Shown here one piece after another: positions 20,901 through 31,636 of a stretch of DNA of 64,000 nt; the first letter of the stretch is position 1; every line of letters starts with the position of its first letter. Source of the DNA: Alnus glutinosa (taxonomy: Eukaryota > Streptophyta > Magnoliopsida > Fagales > Betulaceae); assembly GCF_958979055.1 (NCBI RefSeq), contig NC_084890.1, positions 32,533,116-32,597,115 on the forward strand. Reading direction: 5' to 3'. The notes under the pieces were generated by a model, which saw only the letters and a list, made by a program, of their open reading frames with translations, had not been told where the DNA came from and made no database searches. A program made the translations under genes and the position numbers.

Positions 20901-21151
20901 CTCCTCTTTCAACCAAGTGTTCAAAAGATGAAACTAAACCTAGAGTAGCCAACAAAAATGAAAGGGGAATTGAGTCAATCTCATTCTACATTAGCATGCC
21001 AGCGGGGTTTATCGTCGGTTTTTGGGGAGTTTGTGGCACATTGATAATCAAAACATCATGGAGACATGCTTACTTTCGAAGCTTTGATAATTTGAAAGAC
21101 AAGATTGCTGTCATGGTCAAAATTGTTCGCTTGTTCAGGAAGGTGAAGTAG
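17942..21151 (+). CDS. RLP1: LRR receptor-like protein, EIX2/Cf type
   Basis: A single-exon gene of 1069 aa. The frame is open ten codons further upstream, but the codon there is TTG, so I take the first ATG (an ATG pair) at 17942. Order: signal peptide (about 1-22, STVHLLLIFFFSFFG); LRR N-cap with the CC pair (residues 38-80; ALLSFKEGL, GEDCCNWTGVGC); roughly thirty extracellular LRRs of the LxxLxxLxLxxNxxxGxIPxxxG type; a non-LRR island (about 838-876, LLVSKGREYLYD); four more LRRs; C-cap (LLCGPPLSTKC); a transmembrane helix at about 1015-1036 with small-residue spacing (GFIVGFWGVCG); and a basic 33-residue cytosolic tail. There is no kinase domain. Proteins of this layout sit in the plasma membrane, sense apoplastic ligands, and signal through partners such as SOBIR1 and BAK1 (family knowledge, not visible here). 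Residues 415-486 contain three near-identical LRRs. The ligand is unknown. Confidence 0.93.
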   Translation: MMSTVHLLLIFFFSFFGIASYLRVIQPVSCTKSPIFRCSEMETKALLSFKEGLTDPLGRLSSWVGEDCCNWTGVGCDNSTGHIVNLDLRNSLPVAELEYIEDANSYSLIEYEVYSDEKIKAFEKSCLGGKISPSLLNLKHLSYLDLSLNNFSGNTIPKFLGSLESLMYLNLSFSFFSGVVPPQLGNLSRLQYLDLTSSPSSSNYTDSIYFPPWRLEVKSLEWLVGFPSLRYLNLGYVNLEKVPDWLHSVNMLPSLVELHLVHCNLASLPHFVFSNNLTLLSVLDLSYNHFDSLIPHWLSNLSSLSTINLAFNFLRGVIPDGMGHLANLRNLKLAGNDLIGKIPNSFSNLCNLQTLNLWSNNISGEVVEFLDGLSQCSNSSLEYLDLSANSFLGGNLPYSLGGLKKLKTIYLFQTSVGGSIPNSIGNLTSLQELDLSGSSVGGSIPDSIGNLTSLQELYLSRSSVGGSIPDSIGNLTSLQTLDLSYNQMNGAIPESIGKLSMLVSLSLSSNPWEGFLTEAHFQNLTRLKFLNLDMKFSTKLTLVFDVKHDWVPPFKLREIQLRNMKIGPKFPAWLQTQNKLNIIWLDNVGISDTIPHGLWKSCPNVILWSLSGNKLRGQVPYFQFDPSANYFDLSSNNLEGPLPLFHSNLSQLFLQNNMFSGAIPENISELLPKLSWLDLSSNSITGRIPHSIGMLKELTGLVLRNNSISRKLPPHWKDLRKLVVLNLAKNNISGSVPSSMQYLKSLEQISLSQNHLEGELPFFFRNYRYLRMLDLGGNNFSGKLPAWIGESLSYLLGLRLRSNLFHGNIPSQLCLLSRLHILDLAHNDFSGAIPQCLGNFSDDGYSRYYNYSDQEMLLVSKGREYLYDSYIVSLFHSIDLSNNNLSGEIPGNITSLLRLVNLNLSMNHLIGRIPEKIGDLHMLESLDLSMNELSGPIPESLSSLTFLSHLNLSFNNLSGKIPNGNQLQTLYDDDSSIYEGNSLLCGPPLSTKCSKDETKPRVANKNERGIESISFYISMPAGFIVGFWGVCGTLIIKTSWRHAYFRSFDNLKDKIAVMVKIVRLFRKVK
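19184..19399 (+). repeat. Three tandem in-frame 72-bp LRR units in RLP1
   Basis: Units at 19184-19255, 19256-19327 and 19328-19399 each encode a 24-residue LRR beginning SVGGSIP(N/D)SIGNLTSLQ. They differ at only a few bases. RLP2 has a single corresponding unit (WGSIPDSIGNMSSLQ), so RLP1 has gained two LRRs by recent tandem duplication. Confidence 0.95.
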
Positions 21152-21232
21152 GAGTTGAGGGTATGGGCATTGAAGCTTTCCAAAATATAAAACATTTCTG
21201 CATTGTAAGTTTAATTTTCATGTTGCTGTGAT

Positions 21233-21238
21233 AATAAA
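21233..21238 (+). terminator. Polyadenylation signal of RLP1
   Basis: AATAAA 82 bases after the stop codon, in a T-rich 3' region typical of plant polyadenylation sites. Confidence 0.5.
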
Positions 21239-21249
21239 ATGCTCCTATC

Positions 21250-22452
21250 TTTACTTGTTAAAGTTATATATATATATGGATGATTTTACAATTGTACGTG
21301 TGTGAGACATTTTATCTTTATCTTTTATTGCATCCCATTTTTCAATAACCATTTGTCATCATATATCATTATGTTCTCATTCTGGATTTGAATGATGCTG
21401 CAACAAAATGGTGAGCAAAAGGTTGGCTAAAGAAGTTCTAACAAATGCACATCGATCTTGAATTCAAATTTTAATATCAAACCATGATTTTATATCCAAA
21501 CTATGTAAAATTCAATCCAAAATTTTAGGGATTAATTTCTTCCAATATGGATTACGCAACCAAGAAAACGGTTAATAGGTACTTATTAGAGAACTTTTAC
21601 AACTAAAACAAAAGTGGATTTGAGCTACCAAAAAAAAAAATCTCGAGTTATTGATCCTTTTAACACCAGAATCCAACACATTCCATCTATAGGCTTTAAA
21701 GAATGCATGCTTTGATTCCTATCAGCCATCTACACATATATTTGTGAAATGATGAACAGAAAATCCAGATCATAAAACTTGAAAGTTCTGACAGGCATTA
21801 GAGATAACATTGTTTCCACTTCAAACAATTACTCTTGAGTCAATTGCAGATGGAGCAAAATCATGCATATTATTCACTAATAATTCACATACTCAACTTA
21901 ATTCTATCCATTCTTACTAGATTTTGAACGCAAAAGCATTTCCATGTAAAATGCAATGATCACCAAAAAAATCAACTGACGATAATTCCATAGAATAAGC
22001 AAAATACTTACCACAAAATGGCTGCGAGTAAATTGAGATCAATAGTATGAATTTTCCCATGCTGTGCTTAAATTACTTAAATCCAAGTAGAACAAATGAA
22101 GGGGAAGAAATCAAAATAGAACGATTAACTGTAAAAATTCTCCTTTTCTACTTAATTTGCGTCTAAAAAATGTAGAGGTTAAATAGAATTCGAGCTGTAT
22201 ACATCACTTAATTTAAAGAGATTCACATAACTAAACCCACAAATATTTTTTAATCGGTGTAATTATAAAAATAAAAATAGAAAATCATATCTCTTAAATA
22301 TTTCAAATACTTTACAAATTTGAATAGAAACAATAAATCCCATAGACTTATGATTTTATTTCATGAAAATGATCACCTCAAGGAATCAATCAACAAACAT
22401 TATATTAGTTAACTGGAAATTTGCATCGTGAAGACTCCAAGTGTTGTTCTTA
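21250..22452. other. Region downstream of RLP1, no intact gene
   Basis: About 21400-21560 resembles 47905-48045 after RLP2. About 21660-21870 is a degraded copy of the small basic-protein exon region at 23420-23600: the minus strand begins MADRNQSMHSLKP and then loses similarity. The rest is AT-rich with no feature I can support. Confidence 0.5.
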
Positions 22453-22815
22453 TACTCTGTTTGTTTCGATGTAAAATAATTTCCGCCAGTGAAACATTTT
22501 CGAATAAATCATTTTTTCATAAAAAAATTTCAGCGTTTGACTTGCTTGAAAGAATTTCCAACGGCAAAAAATGGAATCCGACAACTACTACCGAAATTCG
22601 GCCATGTCCGGTAGCAGTCGATGGATTCCGACCAGTATAGATTCCGGCTACATCCGACCGGAATCCGGAATCTGGAATCTGGCCTAATACGGCTGGAGTC
22701 CGGCTGTATGGCCAGAATCTGGCCAGATCCGGTTGGTTTGCCAAATTCCAGCCAGACTCCGGCTGTACTAGCCGAAGCCATTCAAAATAATTGCCTAAGA
22801 CGGTTACGGCTATAA
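22453..22815. mobile_element. Degraded TIR element related to 39109-39705
   Basis: TACTCTGTTTGTTTCGATGTAAAAT at the left matches the terminus TGCTCCGTTTGTTTCGGCGTAAAAT of the element at 39109, followed by the same TCCGAC/TCCGGC-rich interior. The right terminus is eroded. Open frames on both strands come from the repeated CCGG-rich words. Confidence 0.6.
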
Positions 22816-23339
22816 AATAATTGAAATCCTCCTCAAATGGTTCTCATTCCAAACAAAAGTCGCATTCTTAACATTGTTCATAAATGACAAAGTATACTGT
22901 TGTAGCATCTTGCTTTTAGTTAAAAAACAATAAGAACTTGAACTTCATAATATATATTCCTAATTCCTCCTGGTAAGGTAAGGGAAGAACTAGGGCTTCC
23001 CTAAGTTTTTACACTACTGTGTACTTGCTCCAACACTCTTTGGTAATTAAAAGAGTCATTTGAATAAAGGCACATATGTCAGTATGTCCTCCAATCAACT
23101 AAAATTATCTCTACGTGGGTGGGAAAAAAATTCATCCATTGACATTTATAAATTCTGATAAAAGAAAAAAGATAGTTTACATTCATGTCACTCAACAACT
23201 TTCTGAACTTAAATCCCTTGGAAACAAAATCAGAATACAAAAAACACCTATCTTAGAAGTACCAAGATTGCCCACAGGCCACAAGAAGCCATTAATACAG
23301 TAGGAGAAAAATGTCAATTACCAGGTATCTGTTATGGAA

Positions 23340-23479
23340 TCAAATATGGTGCTTCCTCCTAATGCCCTTACCACGGCGCTTGCCTTTACCCATCTTGAAT
23401 TTCCTATTGGACTTCTTCCCTATTCCACCGGTAGGCTTTAAAGAATGCAAGTTTTGATTTTCATCAGCCATCTCCACAT
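23340..23479 (-). CDS. Last exon of a small lysine/arginine-rich protein, possibly a fragment
   Basis: On the minus strand, after a good acceptor (CATTTGACAG) at 23480, an ATG at 23471 opens a 43-residue frame: an acidic start (MADENQNLHS), KPTGGIGKK, then a strongly basic tail (KMGKGKRRGKGIRRKHHI) and TGA. The contrast between a short acidic start and a basic end suggests a nucleic-acid or nucleolar protein, but I do not recognise the family. The upstream exon is not found. A decayed second copy lies at about 21660-21730. It may be a duplicated gene fragment; coding status is uncertain. Confidence 0.35.
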
Positions 23480-23489
23480 CTGTCAAATG

Positions 23490-25267
23490 ATGAAGAGAAA
23501 ATCCAAATCATCAAACTTGAAAGTGCTGACAGGCATTAGAGATACCGTTGTTTCCGGTCACTCTGAGTCAATTGCAGATGGAGCAAAATCATGCAGTATA
23601 TTCACATACTTGAGTTCCATTCTTACTATATTTTGAATGCAAAAGCATTTCCATGTAAAATACAATGATCACCAAGAAAATCAACTTATGATAATTCCAC
23701 GAATAAGCAAAGTCACCACAAAATGACTGCAAGTAAAATGTCTACTGAGGAATCAGAAGGGGTATCATCCGATCATTGTATAATAGTTGAAACATGTCGT
23801 TATGGTAGAACGTAATTAAGAAGTGGTGTTGATGTATTGATGGGTAATGGGTTGTACATCATTAACCAAAATTTCTCTGAAAATTCGTATTTAGAATCAG
23901 AAGTTGAAAATAGACCAAATTCTGATCAAAACGTCACAGTTTTGATCGGAAAATTGGGCTGAATTCGGCCTCGTAGGTCCCAGAAGGAACAACGTCGTTT
24001 CACCAGTATTGTGATCAATATTGGCCTTTAACTTCTTGTTATTTAATGTATCCTATCGTTGGCATACGCTTCGGTTGCTCTTAAGTCTTAAGTCTTAATA
24101 GTCACACGTACGTTTTACTTTTGTGTTTTGACAAATTGCGCTACTTCACATGATTTCAAATCAAACGGAAAGATTCATTTCGTGGTCAGATGTATATGTC
24201 ATTTATATTTTATCATACTATTTGAAAAAAAAATTAAATTACTTAACATCGTCCATTTACATGTCATTAAATGCAAGAAAATAAAATTTTTTTATAATAA
24301 AATGACTACTCTTAATTTTAAGTAAAATGAAAAAAAAATTCTTATTTTTTAAATCAACAATCTCATTTAAATTTAGGAAAATTATACTATTAGTCCTTGT
24401 GGTGGACCTAAATTACAAATCACTCTTCGTGGAATCAAAATTAATTCTGAAATACCTGTGGTTGGTTTAATTTACAAATCACTCCCTGAAGTCAAATTTA
24501 GTTAAAAATTTTGACCGGTTCCGTTAGGCGCCACTCAGAGCCAATAAGATAGCGACAATATCACTCTTAATAAAAAAAAATGTAAATATAAATATATAAA
24601 AGTTAAAAAAATATTTTTTTTTTTTAAAAAAAAAAATTGAAGAAAGGAAAGGTAGCCACCCCCAAAGAGATCTAGGGGTGGCCGTGCCGGTCCGCACGCC
24701 ACCCCTAAATTCCTTTACGAAGGAAAATAATTTTTTTTTGAAAGAAATTCTTTTTGGCTACTTTGGTAACTTGCTAGCTTTTTAATAGGTGACATTTTTC
24801 AAGTTATTCGATATTACGAACGACTTGAATTTCTTAATTTTAGAATCTACAATTTCTTTAAAATTTTAGAAGATTCTGATTCTATGATTCTTACATATAT
24901 TTTGAACACGTATAAGTTTTTTTTTTTTCTTTTTGGAGAGAATATGAATCAGTTTGGTAAACTAAATTAGAGGAATTCTTTCTGGTCTAGTTGAGAGGAA
25001 ATCTTTGCTCTTATATATTTAAAGCTATTGCCTACCTTTCCCACTTCACATTCTACTATTCTAGTACAAATAAAATTTACAAATTACTGATGTGGCAATT
25101 GCCATATATATAGGAATAGGATGCTACGTACATTAGTTTGTAGAAGAAACGTAGTAAATTGGTAGTATCTTAATTAGCATTTTCCTAATGATTTATGCTT
25201 TCAACCCATGATTTATGCTTTCACGGAGATTTATGCTATGTATAATCTTTTTATGCTTTCACAATTA
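23490..25267. other. Duplicated noncoding block before psi-C
   Basis: About 23745-23900 matches 50345-50500. About 24000-24360 matches 50600-50900, and parts match 1680-1900 and 36770-36960. About 24370-24720 is the dispersed repeat described at 2030. About 25200-25267 matches 11085-11165. No gene seen. Confidence 0.6.
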
Positions 25268-25556
25268 CAAAGTAACATCTTATTTTGTGGACCTCCTCTT
25301 CCAACAAAGTGTCGAGGAGATGAAATGGATCCAAAGAGACTTGCTACACAGGGGACGCTCATCCGTCCCCTGTGAGCATTTTATTATAAAAAAATAAATT
25401 TTTATTAAAAAGTTGGCTTTGATGTCCCATCAAAGCCAACTTTTTTAATAAAAAATTATTTTTTTATTATATATGGGTGATGGGGGACGGATGAGTGTCC
25501 CCCATCCAGCATTTCCCGGATCCAAAAGCAACATTAAATGGTGGCAATGATGACAA
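25268..25556 (+). pseudogene. RLP pseudogene psi-C, left part
   Basis: After CTTTCACAA the sequence reads TTACAAAGTAACATC, then LCGPPLPTKC-like cap codons and GDEMDP, then a 182-bp MITE, then ATCCAAAAGCAACATTAAATGGTGGCAATGATGACAAG. There a Mutator-like element interrupts it; receptor sequence resumes at 31293. All LRRs before SNYQ are missing. Confidence 0.8.
25336..25517. mobile_element. Mutator-type foldback MITE with 9-bp TSD
   Basis: The 182-bp insert is nearly one continuous palindrome (GGGGACGCTCATCCGTCCCC on the left, GGGGGACGGATGAGTGTCCCCC on the right, and AAAAAGTTGGCTTTGATG meeting its complement in the middle). The exact 9-base repeat GGATCCAAA flanks it (25327-25335 and 25518-25526). 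Its terminus (GAAATGCT type) resembles that of the larger element at 25557, so it may be mobilised by the same transposase. Confidence 0.9.
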
Positions 25557-25860
25557 GAAATGCTATACAGGAGTCCTTTGTCCGTCTCTCATCGGCCCTT
25601 TTACCCACGTGGCATTTTTTTTTCTTTTTTTTTAAAAAGAAAGAAAAAAAAAAAAGTTGAAAACGCGGGTGTGCGTCATTTCACATTTATTTCCAAAATT
25701 TCCCCCCATTTCCCAAATCTCCCCCTCTCCACCGACCGACGGCACCCACCGACCGGCGCCCACTGACGGACACTCTCCCTCTGCCAGCTCTCTCTCTCGA
25801 ACCCAGCAGACACGAGCACCGCGGATGTCCGACCAGGTCCGATGAGGAGCGCCACAGCCG
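25557..25860 (+). repeat. Left TIR of the Mutator-like element
   Basis: Inverted partner of about 30940-31292; similarity is strong for the first 140 bases, then patchy through CCGACCGGCGCCCAC and GTCCGACCAGGTC. Confidence 0.75.
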
Positions 25861-26227
25861 ACCACTCTCTACGGTTAGTATCTCTCTCTCTCTCTCCTTT
25901 GGTGACTCCTTCTCTCACAAACACTGAGGCAAGGGCGCTTAAATCTGAAACCACAAACCCCAAAAGCCCAACCTCCAAGGACGGTCTTGGGTAAGCATTT
26001 TTCTCTGCTCAACTCTCAACTCTTTCTTTTTGTTAAATTCTTTGGTCACTAATGTAGCTATCTCTGTGCCACTCTAGGACTGAAATTTTCTTTTGTAAGT
26101 GCTGTTTGGTTTCTGGGTTATGGACCTTGTGGTTCTCTTGATCCAGAACAGGAAGAGATCTGGTTGTTCTGGGAAAAAGCTCTTGTTTTGATTGTGTCAA
26201 ATGTAGGATTTTATAGTTAGTGGTTGA

Positions 26228-26280
<53 letters not shown>

Positions 26281-27323
26281 GTTGAAAATTTGGGTTTGTG
26301 TTGCAAAGGATTGGATTTGTAGTGAATTCTTAGTGATCGTGATGTAGTTTGTAACTTTGCTTGAGCTTGAGATCTTGTTCTTGAAGCTTGTTTCTTGGTT
26401 AATGGGGTCTGTAGTTTTGGATTTAGTGAATTGATTTGGTTATTAAGTGGGTTCTGAGTAGTGAGTAGTTGCCACGTTTGTTTGGTTGCTGATCAAATCT
26501 GAAAGAATTAATCATTTGTGGGTTTGAGGGGACTGAGCTAATGCTCTGTTTGGTTGATGGGAAAATTTTGGTAGGATACAATTGAACTTTTCATTCTTTG
26601 GTTTATGTTTTATGAAAAACTTGGCTGTCATGTAAAGAACAACTTTACTGCCATAATCTTTACAACTGATTAAGTAACATTTGTCTAAAAAACATTGACA
26701 AGTAATATATGCTGGTTTGTCCTAATATCATTTGAAATCTTAAGTCTTCATGCATCCTCAAGTTATCGCTTTTTAAGTTGTTGAAACTTACTTCTGTACA
26801 AGTCCCAATATCATTGCCTTGTTACTGTGGGTAGTCATGTTTGATTAAGACTCTAGAACTGGAATGCTGTTTTTAATTTGCACTTCGGAAATCATTGCCT
26901 TGTTACTTTTTTGGTCCTGGTGTGTTTTATTATTGTACCCTGATTAAAAGACGAAGTCATCAGGGTGATGCTTTTCAATTTGTCTGATCTGACTCCTTGA
27001 TCCTTGTTTTTACAGTAAGCTTTCGAGTGATACCCTAAAAGTGTCTATCTCCAGACTTATGGCCAGATCTGTGAATTTGTTTTTATGGCAAGAAATGGTG
27101 TGTCCTGTGATTTGCATTGCAGGTTTGCAGCATACTTTATGCTATCAAAGAAACTGCGATTGTGCTTTATGACATAGCATTCCTTGACTTTTATGATAAG
27201 CCTTCTTTATTGGTTATGTTGGTTAATGTTTCATTTTCAATCTTACTTCTCACCTCTTTGCTTCTTTTATTTCACTATCTTAGAGTATACATATCACAAT
27301 ATCATGGATAATGCTTCAATTCC

Positions 27324-27395
27324 TCTGAAAAGTACTTGAAGAAAGATATCGTTGATTTGCTTGCGAATGGACTCGATATCAATGCTTATGGACGG
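27324..27395 (+). pseudogene. Captured exon resembling IST1-like (Vps4 regulator) genes
   Basis: The frame reads SEKYLKK followed by DIVDLLANGLDINAYGR and then a donor (CGG|GTAATC). From memory this matches a conserved exon of one plant IST1-like subfamily (regulator of Vps4 in the multivesicular-body pathway); no search was possible. The upstream side has no clear acceptor in phase and in-frame stops occur nearby. Later parts of the gene are absent, so it is a captured fragment, not a working gene. Its place between the long inverted ends makes transposon capture the likely origin. Confidence 0.55.
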
Positions 27396-30300
27396 GTAAT
27401 CTAATAATCTTTGTATTTTTTGGATTTCGTTTGGTTTTGTTTAGTGGATTAGATCTTGAGTTGAGTGTTTTTGTTGGAATCTTATTCGCTGTCATTTGTT
27501 TGGTTCGTCAAGATGCTCCCTGAGTGTTTGACAAAATGTCTGAAACGAATATGCATGTTTTGTCTTGGTCCATTTCGTCACTGTTGAGAATGGGTGTTTG
27601 GGGAGTGTCACTTTTGCTTTTTGATTTAGTGGGGTTCGCATTTGATCAAGATTCTTATACTCAGACATGATAAACTATTAAGATTAGGCTTGCGTTGTTC
27701 TCTCTAAACATAAACAACCATTTGGATTGAAAGAATAATTATTCAAACTAGTATAGAGCAAACAAAAGGGGCTCCAGTTACTATCAATCTGTTTCGTTGC
27801 TCTGCTGATGCAGCAAGTTAGAAGACACAACTTGAATTTTTTTGCAAAAGTGTTAGGTTATTAAGGAGATCTCATTTACTTCTTGTAAGTGTTAGATTAT
27901 TAAGCATTACTTGTAAAGTTGATATTCCCTGGTTTTTTATTGCTTAACGTGATCTTATATGTTTTAGGTGATATTATTGATTTATTGCTGACACTAGGTG
28001 CCTAAGTTGAATGACCAAAATTGTCCAAGTGAGCGTATGGATTCTAGGCAGCTCCCAAGCTTGCTTATATCTCTTTGGTAATCCATGGTGGCATAATCAA
28101 GGTTCAGAACCAGCAGGCATTGCAGCTTTTGAAGGAGGAGAAAACTGAAAACATGAAGTAAAAGGCCTGCATCGTCATTCATTTTATTCAGGTAAAATTT
28201 TCAATGGCAAAAGCGAAACATGAAGTGTGATGTCATGAATCACTCGAGGTTTCAAATATGACAGTTAATTTTTTTTTTTTTTTATTTTTTTATTTTTATT
28301 TTTTGATTCAGTATCATGCTTACTTATTGATGCAACAAGGATGCAAGGAAGAGTTTGTTGAAGGAGAGACAAGGACCTGGTTGTGACTGTGATGTCCGCA
28401 ATGGGAGAGAAGCAGATTTGTGCTATGAAGGACATTGGCCTTAAGTAGTTTATTTATATAAATTATTGAAGGACTATTGTTGCAATTTTAGTTAAAGATT
28501 TATGTGAGCCTTTATAGCTTGTTTTTCTTAAGACTGGGTATATTGGGTGGTTGATGTGGATCTGGAACAAAGTTCTATTACCTTTTTCTCTTATGGTATG
28601 TTTGATTTTTAAGGACTTTTGTGTTCATTATCTACACTGCTTTGATTTATTTCTGGATCGATGGTTGTATGTGAAAGAAAAAAGTTATGGAAAGTGCTTA
28701 CCAGCCGAAAAATGTACATCGTAGGAGGTCTCATGAAATGTGTTGATATGCTCAATTTGAGGGATTTGAGAAAGTGGACTATATCTCTTTACCTTTCTTT
28801 TCCACTTCTCTCCTCTAAAATGCAGCCATGAAAGTGAAATGTTTTGTCTTGAATGAAGCACCAGTGCTTAAAGTGTTCCCTTCATTGGGGCGTTTGAAAG
28901 ATTTTAATTCATAATTTATAAAAATTTAGCTGTTATGTCACAGGATAATCTGAAAGGGAATGTTTGGCATAAGTTTTTTGGGACCATTTAACTTGGACCA
29001 TAATTGAATCAATTTTGTGGCTTACACTTTACAGCCCAAAAGCATTAAGCTCTTTTCAATTTCACAGTTTTGCCTCAAAGACAAAAATCATCTCATCAAA
29101 AGAACATGACATAAAAGCTCTGGTCTCGATTAACATACAATTTCAAACATAAAATACTTACAAATTACTTTAACCTTTACGTCATAACACAATAAAAAGC
29201 TTCATGCCATAACACAATAAAAAGCGTAAGATAAATTCTAAAAAGTTTTACCAAAAAAATCCTCTATTTCTTTTACAAATTAGTGCACAAAGGTACTACA
29301 TATTTTCTTTACACCTTCACACGGGTAAAACATTGAAAGTCCAACTCCGTTACACATCCACTCCCATTACACAACAAATTAACTCTGTTACTTGAGTATC
29401 AACTTTCAAGTATTACATAACTTCCAAAACAGAAAATCAACTTCAATGAAGGTACATATTTTGTTCTTTTGTCATCATCCTCAAAAGGTTACAATTCAAG
29501 ATAACGCCACAGCAAACTTCAAATGTTTCTCCTTTGCTTTATATAATTTTTTAGTTCTCCAACTTATTCATTCTTCTCATAATCACTAGTAATAACTCTA
29601 ATCCAGATGCCATGGCTATCCCATTGATTGAAGCACTCCACTAGCATCCTGCAAGCAACAGACATGCAATGAGACAATTTTTAAATTTTTAATAGCTTCT
29701 TAGATGAGTATAATATTACTATTGTTTGTTATACTCATCTTCGTGATATTAGACCAGGCAATTGCACGAATCAAAGAGAAAATGAGCTGCATACATCCTT
29801 TCTTTAGAACGAATTGCCCTATATTTTTTTGGGTTAGGTTATGAGTCCCAAAAGCTATTATGGTTCATGTTTAAAGGAATCAATAGATAATTAGCCTAAT
29901 GGGTAAAAGAAGACGATAAAAAACTGATCGAGTGAACTTCAGAAAAAACTAAACTAAGATACAGAAAATAATTTTTACATCAAAGTCCCACCATTTCATT
30001 AACAGATGCCACAATTTGGATGATCAAATAACAGATGACCCCTTTAAACATATATATGAATCAATAAGTAAATTACCATCATCATCTTGTCCAACACAAC
30101 CAAGCCATCAAATTTTAGATTCAAAATATACCAAAAACAACACAAGCAACCGCAAACCCAAAATGAACCACCACGACAAGCTAAAAATGAACCAAAAAGA
30201 CTTCACTTGATACTTTAATCCAATGTCAAGAAAGCTAATACATACCAAAACTGAAAAGAAAAGCCAATAAAAGCCCAGAAACCCAATTGAGGATAGAACC

Positions 30301-30939
30301 GCTCCGACACACCTCACATGCAAAGCGCATAAAGGGTAAAGAGACAAATTAGAACCAGAACCAAAGATTCAAACTTTAATTATGTCAAGACAAGCTAAAA
30401 ATGAACCAAGAAGACCAAGTTTTCTTTGTAAGTTATATCAATTCAATGTCAAGAAAGCAAACATATACCAGAACTAAACAGAATACCCAATAGAAACCCA
30501 GAAATATAGTTGAGGACACAAATCCAAAAAAATCTCACGTACCCATGTACCAAAACACATAGACTTCCAATTAAAAAAATATTGCTTCGGAGAACACAAA
30601 AATCCAATGATTGTTCTGTCGAAAGCAAATATTTCACAGTATACGCATACAAAACCCAAAGTCAAATTCAGACCCAGCCAGTTGAGAACAATCAAACCCA
30701 GATTCCAGAAAAATCAAACTCTAAAGAATGAGATGAGAGATTGAGAAGCAAAAGCTGAGATTTTGTTGACATAGAGAAGGAGGCTTCGCACAGAGAGGGG
30801 ATCAAATAGCACTGACCGTAGATCTGCAGTCCCATAAAAGGCCGGCTCTGGCGTTCCTTGTTGCAAATCTGCGGTGGTCTGCTGGATCCGAGTGAAAGAG
30901 AGAGAGAGAGAGTCGGAGAGAGAGACTGACCGGAGATTG

Positions 30940-31292
30940 GCAGTGCTCGTGGTCCGCTCTGGCGCTCCTTGTCAGACCTGGTCGGAGATCGAGAACCGCG
31001 GTGCTCGTGGGCGACGCTCAGTCTGCTGGGTCCGAGAGAGAAAGCAGAGCGATGGACGGTGTCGATCGGTGGGCGCCGGTCGTTGGGGGGCAGTTGGTCG
31101 GTGGGCGGGGGTCGATTAGTCGATGGGGGAGGGGACGTTGGAGAGAGGAAGATTTGGGAAATGTGGGGAAATTTTGGAAATGAATGTGAAATGACGCCCA
31201 CCCGCGTTTTCAACTTTTAAAAAAAAAAAAAAAATGCCACGTGGGTAAAGGGGCTGATGAGCGACGGACAAAGGACTCCTGTGTAGCATTTC
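30940..31292 (-). repeat. Right TIR of the Mutator-like element
   Basis: Inverted partner of 25557-25860. Minus-strand reading contains CCACGTGGCATTTTT, GCGTCATTTCACATTCATTTC and CCCAGCAGAC. Apparent frames on either strand are by-products of the GC-rich end. Confidence 0.75.
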
Positions 31293-31545
31293 TCCAAGGA
31301 AATTGAGTCACTATTTTTCTATATTAGCACGGCAGTGGGTTTTATTTTTGAATTTTGGGGAGTTTGCGGCACATTAATTGTTAAAACATCATAGAGGCAT
31401 GCTTTGTTTCAACACTTTGATAATTTGAAAGACACAATTGCTATTCTTGTTATGCTCAAAGTTGTTTCCTGGCTAAAGAAGGTCAAGTTAATTGGAGAGA
31501 AGTTTAGGCAAATGGACAATGGAGCTTTCTTTAATTAATATGCAT
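31293..31545 (+). pseudogene. RLP pseudogene psi-C, right part
   Basis: Continues psi-C after the transposon: EIESLFFY-like codons, the transmembrane segment (GFIFEFWGVCGTLIVKTS) and the tail ending near GAGCTTTCTTTAATTAA. The matching ends in psi-A, psi-D and psi-E allow the join to be seen directly. Confidence 0.8.
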
Positions 31546-31636
31546 CATTATGTCATATTATAAGTTTTTCTGTTGTCATGTAATATATTTCCAATCTTCC
31601 CACACAGGGGACACACATTGTAAAACCCCTAGTCCG

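Larger units (their letters stand above)
25557..31292. mobile_element. Mutator-like element with long TIRs, probable Pack-MULE
   Basis: The ends are GAAATGCTATACAGGAGTCC and, inverted, GAAATGCTACACAGGAGTCC. The inverted similarity runs inward for about 300 bp, including AAAACGCGGGTG(T/G)GCGTCATTT and ACCCAGCAGAC...GAGCACCGCGG. It interrupts psi-C exactly: receptor text stops at ATGACAAG and resumes AAGGAAATTGAGTCACTA. A clean 9-bp duplication is not visible (only CAAG is shared). The interior has exon-intron texture: T-rich, GT...AG-bounded segments, one recognisable exon (27324-27395), and others I cannot place (about 27998-28192 and 28316-28445). It also has a T18G30 homopolymer at 26231-26278. 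No transposase seen. These are the marks of a Pack-MULE carrying gene fragments. Confidence 0.78.

Noticed and set aside
26249..26278. G-quadruplex regulatory element from the 30-base G run
   Set aside because: A homopolymer after a T run inside a transposon is as likely to be slippage or an assembly artefact; nothing links it to a promoter.
30692..31213. 173-codon minus-strand frame and overlapping + strand frames
   Set aside because: They coincide with the GC-rich right inverted end of the Mutator-like element; the left end gives similar overlapping frames.
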